Below are positions 37,048 to 47,065 of a stretch of 64,000 bases of DNA, one piece after another; position 1 is the stretch's first letter, and every line of letters begins with the position of its first letter. Position numbers and translations under genes: made by a program. Origin of the DNA: Microvirga lenta (GTDB lineage: Bacteria; Pseudomonadota; Alphaproteobacteria; Rhizobiales; Beijerinckiaceae); NCBI RefSeq assembly GCF_020532555.1, contig NZ_JAJBBR010000005.1:248001-312000 (forward strand), in the 5' to 3' direction. The notes under the pieces are model-generated. The model made no database searches. It was given only the letters and a program-made list of their open reading frames with translations, and was not told where the DNA came from.

Positions 37048-38376
37048 TCAGGCGGCCGACTTCTTCAGATAGCCCGTCACGGAGCGGCGAAGGATGAGGT
37101 AGCGCTCGGCCGCGGAAGCGAGATCGTCCTTCAGGACCGCCTCGATCTCGACCGGCCAGCGCTGAACGTCCTCGATGGTCTCGCCGATGGCGAGCGCCGA
37201 GCCGTAGATGCGGGCGAGTGCCGACTGGCTGTCGGTGGAATAGATCGTCTCGGCCACGAGCCGGGTCTTGGCGCGCTCGATGGCCTCGGAATCGAGGGCT
37301 TCGGGAATGGTCTTCAGCACCTCGTCGACGGCCCGCTCGAGATCTTCGAGCGACACGCCTTCGGCCGGCACCGCGTAGATGCAGAAGCGCGTGTCCTCCA
37401 TGGCCGAGGACATGTACCAGGCACCCGCATTCACCGCGACGCCCCGCTCCAGCACGAGCTTGCGATAGAGGTAGGAGGTCGGCCCGCCGCCGATCACCTC
37501 GGCCAGAAGCTCGAGCGCATAGCAATCCCGGGTCTGCGCCGTGCGGCAGGACGGCACGAGATAGAGCCGCTGCAGGGTCGGCTGCTCGACCTTGGGATCG
37601 GCCACCGTGATGTGGCGGGCCGCCACCGGCTCCGGATCGCGCGGGCGGAACCGGACCGGACGCTCGCCGCGCGGCTCGATGCGGCCGTAGGTCTCCTCGG
37701 CGAGCTTGCGCACCTCTTCGGGCGTCACGTCGCCGGCCACCACGAGAATGGCGTTCTCGGGCGTGTAGAAACGGCGGTAGTAGTCGAGCGCGTTCTCGCG
37801 GTTGAGGGTCTCGATCTCGTGCATCCAGCCGATGATCGGAATGCCGTAGGGGTGATGCACGAAGAGGGCCGCCGCCATGGCCTCGGAGAGCTGGGCCGAG
37901 GGGTCGGTCTCGACCCGCATCCGCCGCTCCTCCAGCACCACGTCCCGCTCCGGCGCGACGACCGCCTCTTCGAGCAGGAGGTTCGTCATGCGGTCGGACT
38001 CGAACTCCATCATGGTCTTGAGGTGTTCGCGCGCGACGCGCTGGAAATAGGCCGTGTAATCGAAGGAGGTGAACGCGTTCTCCTGGCCGCCGAGAGAGGA
38101 GACGACCTTCGAGAACTCGCCCGCCGGGTGCTTCTCGGTGCCCTTGAACATCAGGTGCTCGAGGAAGTGAGCGATGCCGGACTGGCCCTGCGGATCATCC
38201 GCCGAACCGTTGCGGTACCAGATCATGTGCGTCACGACGGGCACGCGGTTGTCGGGGATCACCACCACGTCGAGGCCGTTGTCGAGGGAGAAGCTCGACA
38301 CTTCCGGTCCGCCACCTTCCGTCCGCCCGAAGGAGGCGGCATCGGTACGCAGGAAAAGTGTGGAGGGGGTGTCCAT
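37048..38376 (-). CDS. M16-family zinc peptidase (active subunit)
   Basis: The 442-residue protein carries the inverted zinc motif HFLEH at 70-74 (GIAHFLEHLMFKGT), with the downstream VVLEERRMR glutamate acting as third ligand. The C-terminal domain has GGPTSYLYRKLVLERGVAV. It degrades peptides, probably in partnership with the inactive homologue just downstream. I see no strong signal peptide at the chosen start. In many Hyphomicrobiales this pair follows lspA and a secreted protein, as here. An inverted repeat CGTAGG-ATCG-CCTACG is at 38409-38424 in its upstream region. Confidence 0.92.
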   Translation of the reverse strand: MDTPSTLFLRTDAASFGRTEGGGPEVSSFSLDNGLDVVVIPDNRVPVVTHMIWYRNGSADDPQGQSGIAHFLEHLMFKGTEKHPAGEFSKVVSSLGGQENAFTSFDYTAYFQRVAREHLKTMMEFESDRMTNLLLEEAVVAPERDVVLEERRMRVETDPSAQLSEAMAAALFVHHPYGIPIIGWMHEIETLNRENALDYYRRFYTPENAILVVAGDVTPEEVRKLAEETYGRIEPRGERPVRFRPRDPEPVAARHITVADPKVEQPTLQRLYLVPSCRTAQTRDCYALELLAEVIGGGPTSYLYRKLVLERGVAVNAGAWYMSSAMEDTRFCIYAVPAEGVSLEDLERAVDEVLKTIPEALDSEAIERAKTRLVAETIYSTDSQSALARIYGSALAIGETIEDVQRWPVEIEAVLKDDLASAAERYLILRRSVTGYLKKSAA

Positions 38377-38524
38377 GATTGTTCAACCTTAGCGGAATCA
38401 AGTCGGTTCGTAGGATCGCCTACGGGAATAGTCCAATCCGGCGAGCACGCAAGCGGAGCAGCACAACTTCAAGGTGCGACACGGTTTGCGCTCGGGGGAG
38501 GCAGGCTTGGCCTTTCGGCCTTCT

Positions 38525-38566
38525 TAAAACATTTCAGGCGAAACGAGGGGTCCCGTTCGCCTGAAA
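38525..38566 (-). terminator. Terminator after the lspA-linked secreted protein gene
   Basis: On the minus strand TTTCAGGCGAA (38566-38556) and TTCGCCTGAAA (38542-38532) form an 11-bp stem, followed by TGTTTTAAG. It lies 22 bases past the stop of the gene ending at 38588, so the M16 pair probably has its own promoter in 38377-38520. Confidence 0.75.
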
Positions 38567-38587
38567 GAAGCGGAAGTGCGGCAGAAC

Positions 38588-39223
38588 TCAGCGCCTGCTC
38601 TGCTCGCGGATGAAGGACTGGGGGCTGTCCGGATCGCCGATGATCTCCACCCGATCCTGTGAAGCCTTGAGCGGGGCTCCGTTAGCAGCCTTCAGGAGGC
38701 TTCCCGGAGGATCGCTGAGATAACGGCGCTCGAGCCCGTCGCCTTCGAGCTCGGCTTCCTTCTGCGTGCTGAAGGAGCGGAGCTCTTCGGGCGTCATGAC
38801 GCTCTTGTCGGCCTGACCGCCGACCGGACCGGTCGGGCCCGAGACGTAGTTGTTGGGATTGCGGCCTGCGCGGATCTCCTCGATGGAGAGGCGCTTGCCT
38901 TCGCTGTTCTTGTACAGCTCGGTGCTGGTGTAGGGCGTCCGCGCCTCGGCGGCGGCCTTGCGGGCGGCGGCCACGTCGGGATCCTTCGGCCAGTTGCCGT
39001 TCCGGGCCTCGACGCCGCCCGGCACCGGGGGACGCAGTTCCATCTTGGGCGGGAGCACGAGCGGCGCGCGCTCGTTGTAGACGATCGGCGGCTTCTCCTT
39101 GGGAATGATGCCGATGCTGCCGAGGATGCTCTTCACGACCTCGCCCTCCTGCGCCGAAGCTCCGGAGGCGGCGAACAGAAGCGCCATAGCGCCCACGCAG
39201 CCAAAGACTTTCATTCCCTTCAT
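38588..39223 (-). CDS. Conserved secreted protein downstream of lspA
   Basis: I use the ATG at 39223 (211 residues); the GTG at 39232 and an ATG at 39214 are alternatives. A signal peptide ends near GASAQEG. The mature protein is hydrophilic and Pro/Ala-rich with the blocks SILGSIGIIPKEKPPIVYNERAPLVLPP near the start and TPYTSTELYKNSEGK mid-protein. I do not recognise a named domain, but a protein like this often follows lspA in the order. It is probably periplasmic. A terminator follows it. Confidence 0.8.
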   Translation of the reverse strand: MKGMKVFGCVGAMALLFAASGASAQEGEVVKSILGSIGIIPKEKPPIVYNERAPLVLPPKMELRPPVPGGVEARNGNWPKDPDVAAARKAAAEARTPYTSTELYKNSEGKRLSIEEIRAGRNPNNYVSGPTGPVGGQADKSVMTPEELRSFSTQKEAELEGDGLERRYLSDPPGSLLKAANGAPLKASQDRVEIIGDPDSPQSFIREQSRR

Positions 39224-39315
39224 GGCACCCACCGTCTGGTTTCCAATTCTTGCCGGAACGCCTGATTGCTCATTCAGGCAAACATAAGGCGGCTCGGCAT
39301 TCTCGCGTTGCAGAT

Positions 39316-39936
39316 TTACCGCACTCGGCGCTTTTCCAGCACAAAGGAGTCATAAAGCAATCCGACGACCCCCGCAACGATGGCCGCGTCGGCCACGTTG
39401 AAGACGTACCAGGACCATGTGCCCCAGTGGAGCAGGAGGAAGTCGAACACCGCTCCGTAAGCGAGGCGGTCGACGACGTTGCCGATGGCGCCGCCCACGA
39501 TCAGACCCAGGGACGCGGCCAGGAGCCGGCCCTTGGTGTTGCGGATCCAGAAGGACAGGCCGATCGACGCCAGGATCGAGACCACGATCAGGATCCAGCG
39601 GCCGAGATCGGTGCTCTGCTGGAACATTCCGTAGGAGATGCCCCGGTTCCAGACCACGATCAGGCTGAGGAACGGCGTCAGGCTCACCGGCTCGCGCACC
39701 GGCAGATCGTAGATGAACAGGGTGTAGAGCTTCGTCGCCTGGTCGAGGAACAGGGTGATCAGGGCAACGGTGAAGCCGATGCGGGCGGCGGCGGACAGCC
39801 CGTCCTTCCGGGTCTTGCGCTTCCCCCCTCCCCGCGGAGACGGGGAACGGTTCGAAGGCCCATGACGCTTCGAGCCGTCCTCGTCGGAAGCATTGAGCCC
39901 GGGAAGCGACGTTCCCGAATTGTCTGCCTTTGTCAT
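39316..39936 (-). CDS. lspA: Lipoprotein signal peptidase (SPase II)
   Basis: I start at MTKADNSG (206 residues), where the ATG overlaps the ileS stop (ATGA). About 50 hydrophilic residues precede the usual four-helix protein, an extension longer than in most LspA. The two catalytic aspartates are in GNVVDRL and FNVADAAI, and [11 protein letters not shown] is the conserved loop. It removes signal peptides from diacylglyceryl-modified prolipoproteins in the inner membrane. It is translationally coupled to ileS, a common pairing. Confidence 0.93.
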   Translation of the reverse strand: MTKADNSGTSLPGLNASDEDGSKRHGPSNRSPSPRGGGKRKTRKDGLSAAARIGFTVALITLFLDQATKLYTLFIYDLPVREPVSLTPFLSLIVVWNRGISYGMFQQSTDLGRWILIVVSILASIGLSFWIRNTKGRLLAASLGLIVGGAIGNVVDRLAYGAVFDFLLLHWGTWSWYVFNVADAAIVAGVVGLLYDSFVLEKRRVR

Positions 39937-42890
39937 TCCGCGGCCGCTCTCAGCTGGTCCCATTCACGCAGGGCGGCGGCGTCGCGGGGGGTCACGTCGG
40001 GATAGTCGGGATCGGTGCCCACGTCCGGCGTCACCTTCCAGGACCGGGCACATTTGCGGCCCTCTGCCAGACGCGGAACGACCGCGACGCCCTTCACGTC
40101 CTCGAGGCGGAAGGCTTCGGCCGGGCCTTCGCCCTGCGCCACCTCGATGCCGGAGGTGATGCAGATCTCGGCGAGGTCCAGCCCCTGCACCGCGTTCCAC
40201 AGGCTCTCGTCCGCGATGAAGACGGCGGGCGCCGCCTCGAGGCTCGCGCCGATGCGCTTCTGCGCGCGCTCGATCTCCAGCGCGCCGGTGACGACGCGGC
40301 GGACGCGGCGAACCTTCGACCAGCGCTCGGCCAGAGCCTCGTCGCGCCAATCCGCCGGCACGTCGGGGAAGGTTTCGAGGTGGACCGATTCCGCGTTCGG
40401 GTAGCGCGCGAGCCACGCCTCCTCGGCGGTGAAGGCGAGGATCGGCGCGATCCAGGTCGCCACGCAGCGGAAGGTCTGGTCGATCACCGTGAGCGCGCTC
40501 CTGCGGACCTTGCTCGAGATCGGGTCGCAATAGAGCGAGTCCTTGCGGATGTCGAAATAGAACGCCGACAGGTCCGTGGTCATGAACGAGTTGAGGAGCG
40601 CGATCACCCGCTTGTAGTCGAAGGTGCGATAGGCCTCGCGCATCTCGCCGTCGAGTTCGGCGAGGCGATGGAGCACGAAGCGCTCCAGCTCCGGCATCTC
40701 CGCCACGGCGACCTTGTCGGCCTCGCGGAAGTGATGCAGCGAGCCCAGCATCCAGCGGATCGTGTTGCGCAGCTTGCGATAGGTCTCGACGAAGGTCTTG
40801 AGGATCTCCGGACCGATGCGCAGGTCGTCCGAATAATCGGACGCGGCCACCCACAGGCGCAGGATGTCGGCGCCGGAATCCTGGATGACCTTCTGAGGCG
40901 CCACCACGTTGCCGAGCGACTTCGACATCTTCTGGCCCTTCTCGTCGAGAACGAAGCCGTGGGTCAGGACGATGTCGTAAGGCGCGCGGCCGCGCGTGCC
41001 GCAGCTTTCCAGCAGCGAGGAATGGAACCAGCCGCGATGCTGGTCCGAGCCTTCGAGATACATGACCTGGTCCGGCCCGCCATCGACCTTGCGCCTGACC
41101 TTGAGGTCGTCGCGCTTTTCCAGCGCGAAGGCGTGGGTGCAGCCGGAATCGAACCACACGTCGAGAATGTCGGTCACCTTCTCGAAATCGGCCACGTCAT
41201 GGCCGCCGGCCTTCAGGAAACGGGCGCCGTCGTCCACGTACCACGCATCCGCGCCCTCCTTCTCGAAGGCCTCGGCGATGGCGGCGTTGACGCGTTCGTC
41301 CTTGAGGATCTCGTTCGTGCCCTTGCGGACGAAGACGGTGATCGGCACGCCCCAGGCGCGCTGGCGCGACACGACCCAGTCGGGCCGGTTCTCGATCATG
41401 CCGGTGATGCGGTTCTCGCCCGTCTCCGGCACCCACTCGACGGTCTTGATCGCATGGAGCGCGCGCTGACGGAGGGTATCGCCCCTGTCGTCGAGCGGCT
41501 TGTCCATGGCGATGAACCATTGCGGCGTGTTGCGGAAGATCAGCGGACCCTTCGAGCGCCAGGAATGGGGATACTGGTGCTTGAGGCGGCCGCGCGCGAT
41601 GAGCGCACCGACCTCGACGAGCTTCTTGATCACCGCCTCGTTGGCGCCCGCATCCTTGCCCTTGTCGTCGTAGATGCGCTCGCCCGCGAAGAACGGTACG
41701 TCGGGGAAATAGGACGAGTCCGGCGACACCGTGTGCGGCACCTCCCGGGTGCCGCAGGCTTCGAACACGGCCTTGTGCTTCACGTAGGTGTTGTAGTCGT
41801 CCGCGCCGTGGCCGGGAGCCGTGTGCACGAAGCCCGTGCCCGCATCGTCGGTCACGTAGTCGGCCGGCAGCACCGGCACCGCGAAGTCCCAGTAGCCGCT
41901 GGCGCCCTCGAGGCCGCGGAACGGATGGGCGCAGCGCTCGATCATCACCGGCAGCACGTCCTTGACGCGCTCGTAGCCGGCCACGCGGGCGGCGGCGAAC
42001 ACCTCGGCCGCGAGCTTGTCGGCGATGACGAGCTCGTCGCCCACCTTGGCCCAGTTGTCGTCGGCGGCTTCCGTGACCCTGAACAGGCCGTAGGAGATCT
42101 CGGCCCCATAGGAGATGGCGCGGTTGGCCGGGATCGTCCAGGGCGTGGTCGTCCAGATGACGACGGAGGCGCCGTCGAGATCGCCGTCGAGGGTGTTGGT
42201 GATCTTGAACTTCACCCAGATCGTGGTCGAGGTCTTCTCGTGGTACTCCACCTCGGCCTCGGCGAGCGCGGTCTTCTCCACGGAGGACCACATGACGGGC
42301 TTCGAGCCGCGATAGAGCTGGTCCGAGACCGCGAAGCTCATGATCTCGCGGGCGATCTGCGCCTCCGCGTCGTAGGACATGGTGGCGTAGGGATGGGACC
42401 AGTCGCCCTCGACGCCGAGGCGCTTGAACTCCTCGCGCTGCACGTCGATCCACTTTTCGGCGAAGGCCCGGCACTCGCGGCGGAACTCGACGACGTCCAC
42501 GTCGTCCTTGTTCTTGCCCTTGGCGCGATACTCCTCTTCGATCTTCCACTCGATCGGAAGGCCGTGGCAGTCCCAGCCGGGCACGTAATTGGAGTCGAAG
42601 CCCAGCATTCCCTGCGAGCGCACCACCAGATCCTTCAGGATCTTGTTGAGGGCGTGCCCGATATGGATGTTGCCGTTGGCATAGGGAGGGCCGTCGTGGA
42701 GCACGAAGCGCGGACGGCCCTTCTGGACCTCGCGCAGGCGCTCGTAGAGCCTGTTCTCGTTCCAGCGCTGCAGGAGCTGCGGCTCGCGCTGCGGCAGGCC
42801 GGCGCGCATGGGGAATTCGGTCTGCGGCAGGAAGAGCGTTTCTGAATAGTCGCGCGCAGGGGCTTCGGTCTTGTCGGACATGACGGTCAA
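39933..42890 (-). CDS. ileS: Isoleucyl-tRNA synthetase
   Basis: The 985-residue class Ia synthetase has HIGH in [12 protein letters not shown] (near residue 76) and KMSKS in [11 protein letters not shown] near 640, with the editing domain between, including [13 protein letters not shown]. The anticodon-binding domain follows. It charges tRNA-Ile and hydrolyses misactivated valine. No T-box leader is visible in the 295-base divergent spacer to the catalase-like gene at 43186. lspA follows with a start-stop overlap. Confidence 0.96.
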   Translation of the reverse strand: MTVMSDKTEAPARDYSETLFLPQTEFPMRAGLPQREPQLLQRWNENRLYERLREVQKGRPRFVLHDGPPYANGNIHIGHALNKILKDLVVRSQGMLGFDSNYVPGWDCHGLPIEWKIEEEYRAKGKNKDDVDVVEFRRECRAFAEKWIDVQREEFKRLGVEGDWSHPYATMSYDAEAQIAREIMSFAVSDQLYRGSKPVMWSSVEKTALAEAEVEYHEKTSTTIWVKFKITNTLDGDLDGASVVIWTTTPWTIPANRAISYGAEISYGLFRVTEAADDNWAKVGDELVIADKLAAEVFAAARVAGYERVKDVLPVMIERCAHPFRGLEGASGYWDFAVPVLPADYVTDDAGTGFVHTAPGHGADDYNTYVKHKAVFEACGTREVPHTVSPDSSYFPDVPFFAGERIYDDKGKDAGANEAVIKKLVEVGALIARGRLKHQYPHSWRSKGPLIFRNTPQWFIAMDKPLDDRGDTLRQRALHAIKTVEWVPETGENRITGMIENRPDWVVSRQRAWGVPITVFVRKGTNEILKDERVNAAIAEAFEKEGADAWYVDDGARFLKAGGHDVADFEKVTDILDVWFDSGCTHAFALEKRDDLKVRRKVDGGPDQVMYLEGSDQHRGWFHSSLLESCGTRGRAPYDIVLTHGFVLDEKGQKMSKSLGNVVAPQKVIQDSGADILRLWVAASDYSDDLRIGPEILKTFVETYRKLRNTIRWMLGSLHHFREADKVAVAEMPELERFVLHRLAELDGEMREAYRTFDYKRVIALLNSFMTTDLSAFYFDIRKDSLYCDPISSKVRRSALTVIDQTFRCVATWIAPILAFTAEEAWLARYPNAESVHLETFPDVPADWRDEALAERWSKVRRVRRVVTGALEIERAQKRIGASLEAAPAVFIADESLWNAVQGLDLAEICITSGIEVAQGEGPAEAFRLEDVKGVAVVPRLAEGRKCARSWKVTPDVGTDPDYPDVTPRDAAALREWDQLRAAAE

Positions 42891-43185
42891 TCGATCTTGA
42901 GGATGGTCCGCGGGCGGCGGAGCGCATCAGGCTTCTGTGTCAAAGGCGAAACGGCACAATCCCGGACCCTCGCGGCTCACGCGAAGGCCGGGCCTGTAAT
43001 TCGCAGGGCGCGGATGCGGTCCGCGCGGAAAGCCTGAGAAACCATGGGCATGGCAAGCCTTTTAGCAGCGACGGGCCGGATAATAAAGCGTGACGGCGGC
43101 AAGAATGCCGGAACTGCCCGGCTGCCTGTCCGGTTTGGCAACGGCGCCCTGGAATGGCTGTCCCCCGATCCTGGAGAACCTGCCG

Positions 43186-44295
43186 ATGAGCACCCCGACG
43201 ACCGCCCCTGCCTCGCCCCTGCCCTACGACCCGTCCGTCGAGACGCCGGGGAAGGACGAGGCGGAGATCGAGGCGAGCATCCTCGAATCCATGCGCAGGA
43301 TCCGCGAGCGGACCTTCCGGGACTACGGCCACGCGGTCCGCAGCGTCCACGCCAAGAGCCATGGGCTGCTCCAGGGCGAGATGCGCGTCCTCGACGGCCT
43401 GCCCGAGGTGCTGGCGCAGGGCATCTTCGCCAGGCCGGAGGCCTATCCGGTGGCCCTGCGCCTCTCCACCACTCCCGGCGACCTGCTGGACGACAGCGTA
43501 TCGACGCCGCGGGGCATGGCCATCAAGGTGGTGGGCGTGGAGGGGGACCGACTGCCCGGATCCGAGGGCGACAGAACGCAGGATTTCGTGCTCGTGAACG
43601 GCCCGGCCTTTCAGGCGGATGCGAAGACCTTTGCCCAGAACCTCAAGCTTCTGGAGAAGACCACGGACCGGCTCGACCGCACCAAGAAGGCCGTTTCGGC
43701 CGTCTCGCGGGGCCTGGAGACCCTGATCGAGGCCTTCGGCGGGGAGAGCGCCAAGCTCAAGTCCCTGGGCGGACATCCCAAGACGCACATTCTGGGGGAA
43801 ACGTTCTTCTCTCAGGTCCCGCTTCGCTACGGCGACTACATCGCCAAGGTTTCGGTCGCCCCGGTCTCGCCCGAGCTCATGGCCCTGAAGGACGCGCCGC
43901 TCGACCTGAAGGGCAATCCGGACGGCTTGCGCGCGGCGGTCGTCGAGTTCTTCCGCCAGCATGGCGGCGTGTGGGAGGTCCGGGTCCAGCTCTGCACCGA
44001 TCTGCAGACCATGCCGGTGGAGGACGCCACCGTTCCCTGGCCGGAGGACGAGAGCCCCTACATCCCCGTGGCCCGGATCTCGGTGCCGCCGCAGGAGGCC
44101 TGGAGCGAGGGCAAGGCCGCGGCCATCGACGAGGGCCTCTCCTTCAGTCCCTGGCACGGGGTGGAAGCCCACCGCCCGCTGGGGATCATCATGCGCCTTC
44201 GTCGCAGGGCCTACGAATTGTCGGCCCGGGACAGGGCAACGCACAACGGGCACCCTATATCGGTGCCGAAGGCGCTGGACCGCACGCTTGCGTGA
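43186..44295 (+). CDS. Catalase-family haem protein
   Basis: I choose the ATG at 43186 (369 residues), preceded by GGAGAA. The protein aligns with the short 'catalase family' group: SVHAKSHGLLQGEM (near 45-58) resembles the distal-histidine region, RGMAIKVVGVEGD and DFVLVNGPAF the beta-barrel, and FSPWHGVEAHRPLG the C-terminal part. It lacks the length and the usual proximal RxxxY helix I would expect in a classic monofunctional catalase, so peroxidase activity or another haem reaction is possible. There is no signal peptide. msrB begins 35 bases downstream, which points to an oxidative-stress unit. Confidence 0.85.
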   Translation: MSTPTTAPASPLPYDPSVETPGKDEAEIEASILESMRRIRERTFRDYGHAVRSVHAKSHGLLQGEMRVLDGLPEVLAQGIFARPEAYPVALRLSTTPGDLLDDSVSTPRGMAIKVVGVEGDRLPGSEGDRTQDFVLVNGPAFQADAKTFAQNLKLLEKTTDRLDRTKKAVSAVSRGLETLIEAFGGESAKLKSLGGHPKTHILGETFFSQVPLRYGDYIAKVSVAPVSPELMALKDAPLDLKGNPDGLRAAVVEFFRQHGGVWEVRVQLCTDLQTMPVEDATVPWPEDESPYIPVARISVPPQEAWSEGKAAAIDEGLSFSPWHGVEAHRPLGIIMRLRRRAYELSARDRATHNGHPISVPKALDRTLA

Positions 44296-44329
44296 GGGCT
44301 AGAAAAGCCGAGAGATGGAAGGACGAGAC

Positions 44330-44833
44330 ATGGACCATTCGACCACCATGACCGAACAGCGCTCCAAGGCCGGCTTCGATCTGACGCCCCCGACCGAAGA
44401 GCAGTTCCGCAGGCTCGTGGACGACCTCGACGACGAGGAGCGCCGGGTGCTCCTGGAGCACGGCACCGAGCGCCCCTTCTGCGGGATCTTCAACGAGGCC
44501 AAGGAACAGGGCACCTATGCCTGCCGCCTGTGCGGCCTGCCCCTGTTCAAATCCGGCGCCAAGTTCGAATCCGGCACCGGCTGGCCGAGCTTCTTCGATC
44601 CCATCGACCGGTCGCACATCGCCTTCGTGCGCGACACGAGCTACGGCATGGTCCGCACCGAGATCCGCTGCGCCCGCTGCCAGGGCCATCTGGGCCACGT
44701 GTTCAACGACGGTCCCCCGCCTACGGGCGAACGCTATTGCATGAACTCGGTCTCCATGCGCTTCGTGGCCGAGGGCGACCCTCTGCCGGACCTGCTCGAC
44801 AGGGGCGCCCCGGAAGGCGAAACGGTGGCGTAG
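44330..44833 (+). CDS. msrB: Peptide-methionine (R)-S-oxide reductase
   Basis: The 167-residue protein has two zinc CxxC pairs (C65/C68 and C114/C117), the SGTGWPSFF block (81-89), [11 protein letters not shown] and the catalytic cysteine C137 in RYCMNS. It reduces methionine-R-sulfoxide in proteins. I choose the start at 44330 because AAGGA at 44319-44323 is correctly spaced; the earlier ATG at 44315 lacks this. It follows the catalase-family gene closely and precedes the DUF3095 gene by ten bases, so the three are likely one transcript. Confidence 0.95.
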   Translation: MDHSTTMTEQRSKAGFDLTPPTEEQFRRLVDDLDDEERRVLLEHGTERPFCGIFNEAKEQGTYACRLCGLPLFKSGAKFESGTGWPSFFDPIDRSHIAFVRDTSYGMVRTEIRCARCQGHLGHVFNDGPPPTGERYCMNSVSMRFVAEGDPLPDLLDRGAPEGETVA

Positions 44834-44843
44834 CACCGCTCCG

Positions 44844-46022
44844 ATGGCGGGCGGATCGGGAGCGGAGCAACGGGACGGCGCCGGCTTCTATGCCGGACTG
44901 CCCGTCTTCGACCGCTTCTCCCGGCTGACCGATCCCGCTATCTACACGCCCCTGCCCGACGATTGGGTGCTCGGTCTGAGCGATATCGTGCGCTCCACCG
45001 CCGCCATCGAGGCCGGGCGCTACAAGGAAGTGAACGCCGCCGCCGCATCCGTCATCGCGGCCGTCGCCAATGCCTTGGGCAATCACGATTTCCCCTTCAT
45101 CTTCAGCGGCGACGGCGCAAGCTTCGCCCTGCCGTCCTCCCAGGCCGATCTGGCGCGCGAAGCCCTCGCCGCCGTGGCCGCCTGGGTGCGGGACGTGTTC
45201 GGTCTGTCGCTGCGCGTCGCGCTGGTTCCGGTCCACGAGGTCCGGGAGCAAGGGCACGATGTCCGCATCGCCCGCTTCGCGGCTTCGCCGGACGTGACCT
45301 ACGCCATGTTCTCCGGAGGCGGGCTCGCCTATGCGGAGCAGGCCATGAAGGCCGGTTCCTACGCCCTCGAACCGGCGGGGCCCGGAACGCTGCCGAACCT
45401 GACCGGCCTCTCCTGCCGCTTCGACGAGATCCGCTCGGAGCGCGGCGTGATCCTTTCCCTGATCGTCGTTCCCGGCGCCGATGCGGATGCGGCATCGTTC
45501 AACGACCTCATCGGCCGGCTCCTTTCCCTGGCCGAGAGCAAATCGGGCGCCGGCAGGCCCGTTCCCGAGACCGGTCCGAGGCTCGCCGCCCCGTTTACGG
45601 GCTTCGGCCTGGAGGCCAGGGCCCTGGGGACGCAAGGGAGCTCCCGTCTCGCCACCTATGCCAGGCTGGCGGCCCAGCGGTTGACCGCCTTCGCAATCTT
45701 CCGGCTCGGGCGGCCGGTCGGCAGCTTCGATCCGGTGCGCTACACGCGCCAGCTCGTGGACAACACGGATTTTCGCAAGTTCGACGACGGGCTGCGCATG
45801 ACCCTCGATTGCACGCCCGCTCTCGCGGACCGCCTGGAAGCTCTTCTCGCCGAGGCCCAGAACCAGGGGATCGCCCGCTACGGCCTGCACCGGCAGGATG
45901 CGGCGCTGATGACCTGCTTCGTTCCCTCTCCGACCCGCAGCGACCACATCCACTTCGTCGACGGGGCCATGGGCGGCTACGCCATGGCGGCGCGGGCGCT
46001 CAAGCCTCAGGCGGAACCCTGA
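44844..46022 (+). CDS. DUF3095 protein
   Basis: The 392-residue protein opens with FYAGLPVFDRFSRLTDP, then LPDDWVLGLSDIVRSTAAIEAGRYKEVN, the conserved start of DUF3095. That block (D...STxAIExGRYKxVN, and later FSGDGASFALP) resembles the metal- and substrate-binding region of class III nucleotide cyclases, and the family is often annotated as adenylate cyclase-like, without proof. There are no membrane helices. It is last in the catalase-msrB group and converges on the DUF4424 gene with three bases between stops. Confidence 0.85.
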   Translation: MAGGSGAEQRDGAGFYAGLPVFDRFSRLTDPAIYTPLPDDWVLGLSDIVRSTAAIEAGRYKEVNAAAASVIAAVANALGNHDFPFIFSGDGASFALPSSQADLAREALAAVAAWVRDVFGLSLRVALVPVHEVREQGHDVRIARFAASPDVTYAMFSGGGLAYAEQAMKAGSYALEPAGPGTLPNLTGLSCRFDEIRSERGVILSLIVVPGADADAASFNDLIGRLLSLAESKSGAGRPVPETGPRLAAPFTGFGLEARALGTQGSSRLATYARLAAQRLTAFAIFRLGRPVGSFDPVRYTRQLVDNTDFRKFDDGLRMTLDCTPALADRLEALLAEAQNQGIARYGLHRQDAALMTCFVPSPTRSDHIHFVDGAMGGYAMAARALKPQAEP

Positions 46023-46025
46023 CGC

Positions 46026-47027
46026 TCAGGATTTTCCCGCATCCAGGATCAGCACCTTGATGTTCTGCCTCGGGACGAAATCTGTCTTCGTCATCTCGAA
46101 CTGCGTGGGCCCGACCTTCTTCACGCCCTCGCCGCAGAAGCTGACGAGGTTGTCGGGATGCTTCTTGTCCACGGTCAGCTTGAAGCTGCCGATCGGACCG
46201 GCCCAGTTGCCGCCCGTCACGAGAACATAATCGATGTAGCGCGCCAGCGGCGCGACGGGAGCCTTGCGCTGGCGCTCGGCCCAGCGCCGTGCACCGCGGA
46301 CGAAGTCCCTGTCGGCGCAAGCGCCCTCGGCATAGGAGGCGATCCCCTCGCCGCTTCTGGCCAGGGAGTCCAGATCGACCACGGCTCCGCCGACGCTCGG
46401 CTTGTAGCGATGGCCGATCAGCACGTCCTGCCCGGCCGGGAAGGTCTGCTGCCAGTGATAGGTAGCCCTGAGCACCCAGCGCGGGATCAGTTCGGTGTCT
46501 GGGCCGCTTCCCCCGGCATTGTCCAGAACCTCGACGGCCCCGGCATCTTCAAGCCGCTTCAGCGCGGGCGGGGCGAGACGCCTGAGAGCCTCGTCCACCT
46601 CGGGCGCATAGGGCTCGAGCGGAACTTTCAGCTCCCGAAGGGCAGCGGTCACGTTCTCCTCGCCCACCATGGCCTTCTTCTCGAGGCTGAACGGGATGCT
46701 TTTCCCGTTCACCGTCACCGAGAAGCGCATGGGGTTCTCGGGCGGCCCGTCGGGATAATCCGCATCGGAGAAATAGTGATCCTCGATATCGGGCATCGGA
46801 AAGGCGACGGTGCCCGACACGTCCCGGTCGGTGCGATTGCGGAACCGGTAGTTCACCCGGACTTCGTCCATGGAGAGGAAGAGATCCTCCGAGACCATGC
46901 CGACGGCGTCCGTCCGGCTGAAGGTCAGCCCTCCGGCCGCGAAGTTCGCCATCGTGTCGTTGGCTGTCGCCGCTTCAAGGGGCAACGCCAGGAGCGCGAG
47001 GGACAGAAGGGCCTTGAGACGGTTCAC
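46026..47027 (-). CDS. DUF4424 secreted protein
   Basis: The 333-residue protein has a signal peptide (about 1-22, ending ATANDT) and the DUF4424 pattern: FAAGGLTFSRTDAVGMVSEDL near the mature start, VRVNYRFRN and VAFPMPDIEDHYF, with GEGVKKVGPTQFEM near the end. It should be periplasmic. The family's function is unknown. It lies 38 bases after ribF on the same strand and may be co-transcribed with it, though it belongs to the accessory group that separates ribF from ileS. Confidence 0.85.
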   Translation of the reverse strand: MNRLKALLSLALLALPLEAATANDTMANFAAGGLTFSRTDAVGMVSEDLFLSMDEVRVNYRFRNRTDRDVSGTVAFPMPDIEDHYFSDADYPDGPPENPMRFSVTVNGKSIPFSLEKKAMVGEENVTAALRELKVPLEPYAPEVDEALRRLAPPALKRLEDAGAVEVLDNAGGSGPDTELIPRWVLRATYHWQQTFPAGQDVLIGHRYKPSVGGAVVDLDSLARSGEGIASYAEGACADRDFVRGARRWAERQRKAPVAPLARYIDYVLVTGGNWAGPIGSFKLTVDKKHPDNLVSFCGEGVKKVGPTQFEMTKTDFVPRQNIKVLILDAGKS

Positions 47028-47065
47028 GCCAATTCTCCCGCGCGGACGTTGTGACGGCTTTTTTC

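Noticed and set aside
39930-42845. A ~970-residue open frame antisense to ileS
   Set aside because: Same composition effect; ileS has all class Ia motifs, and the antisense translation is low-complexity Arg/Leu/Val sequence without family features.
42891-43185. T-box or other leader for ileS
   Set aside because: No T-box sequence or specifier-loop structure is visible, and T-boxes are rare in this group.
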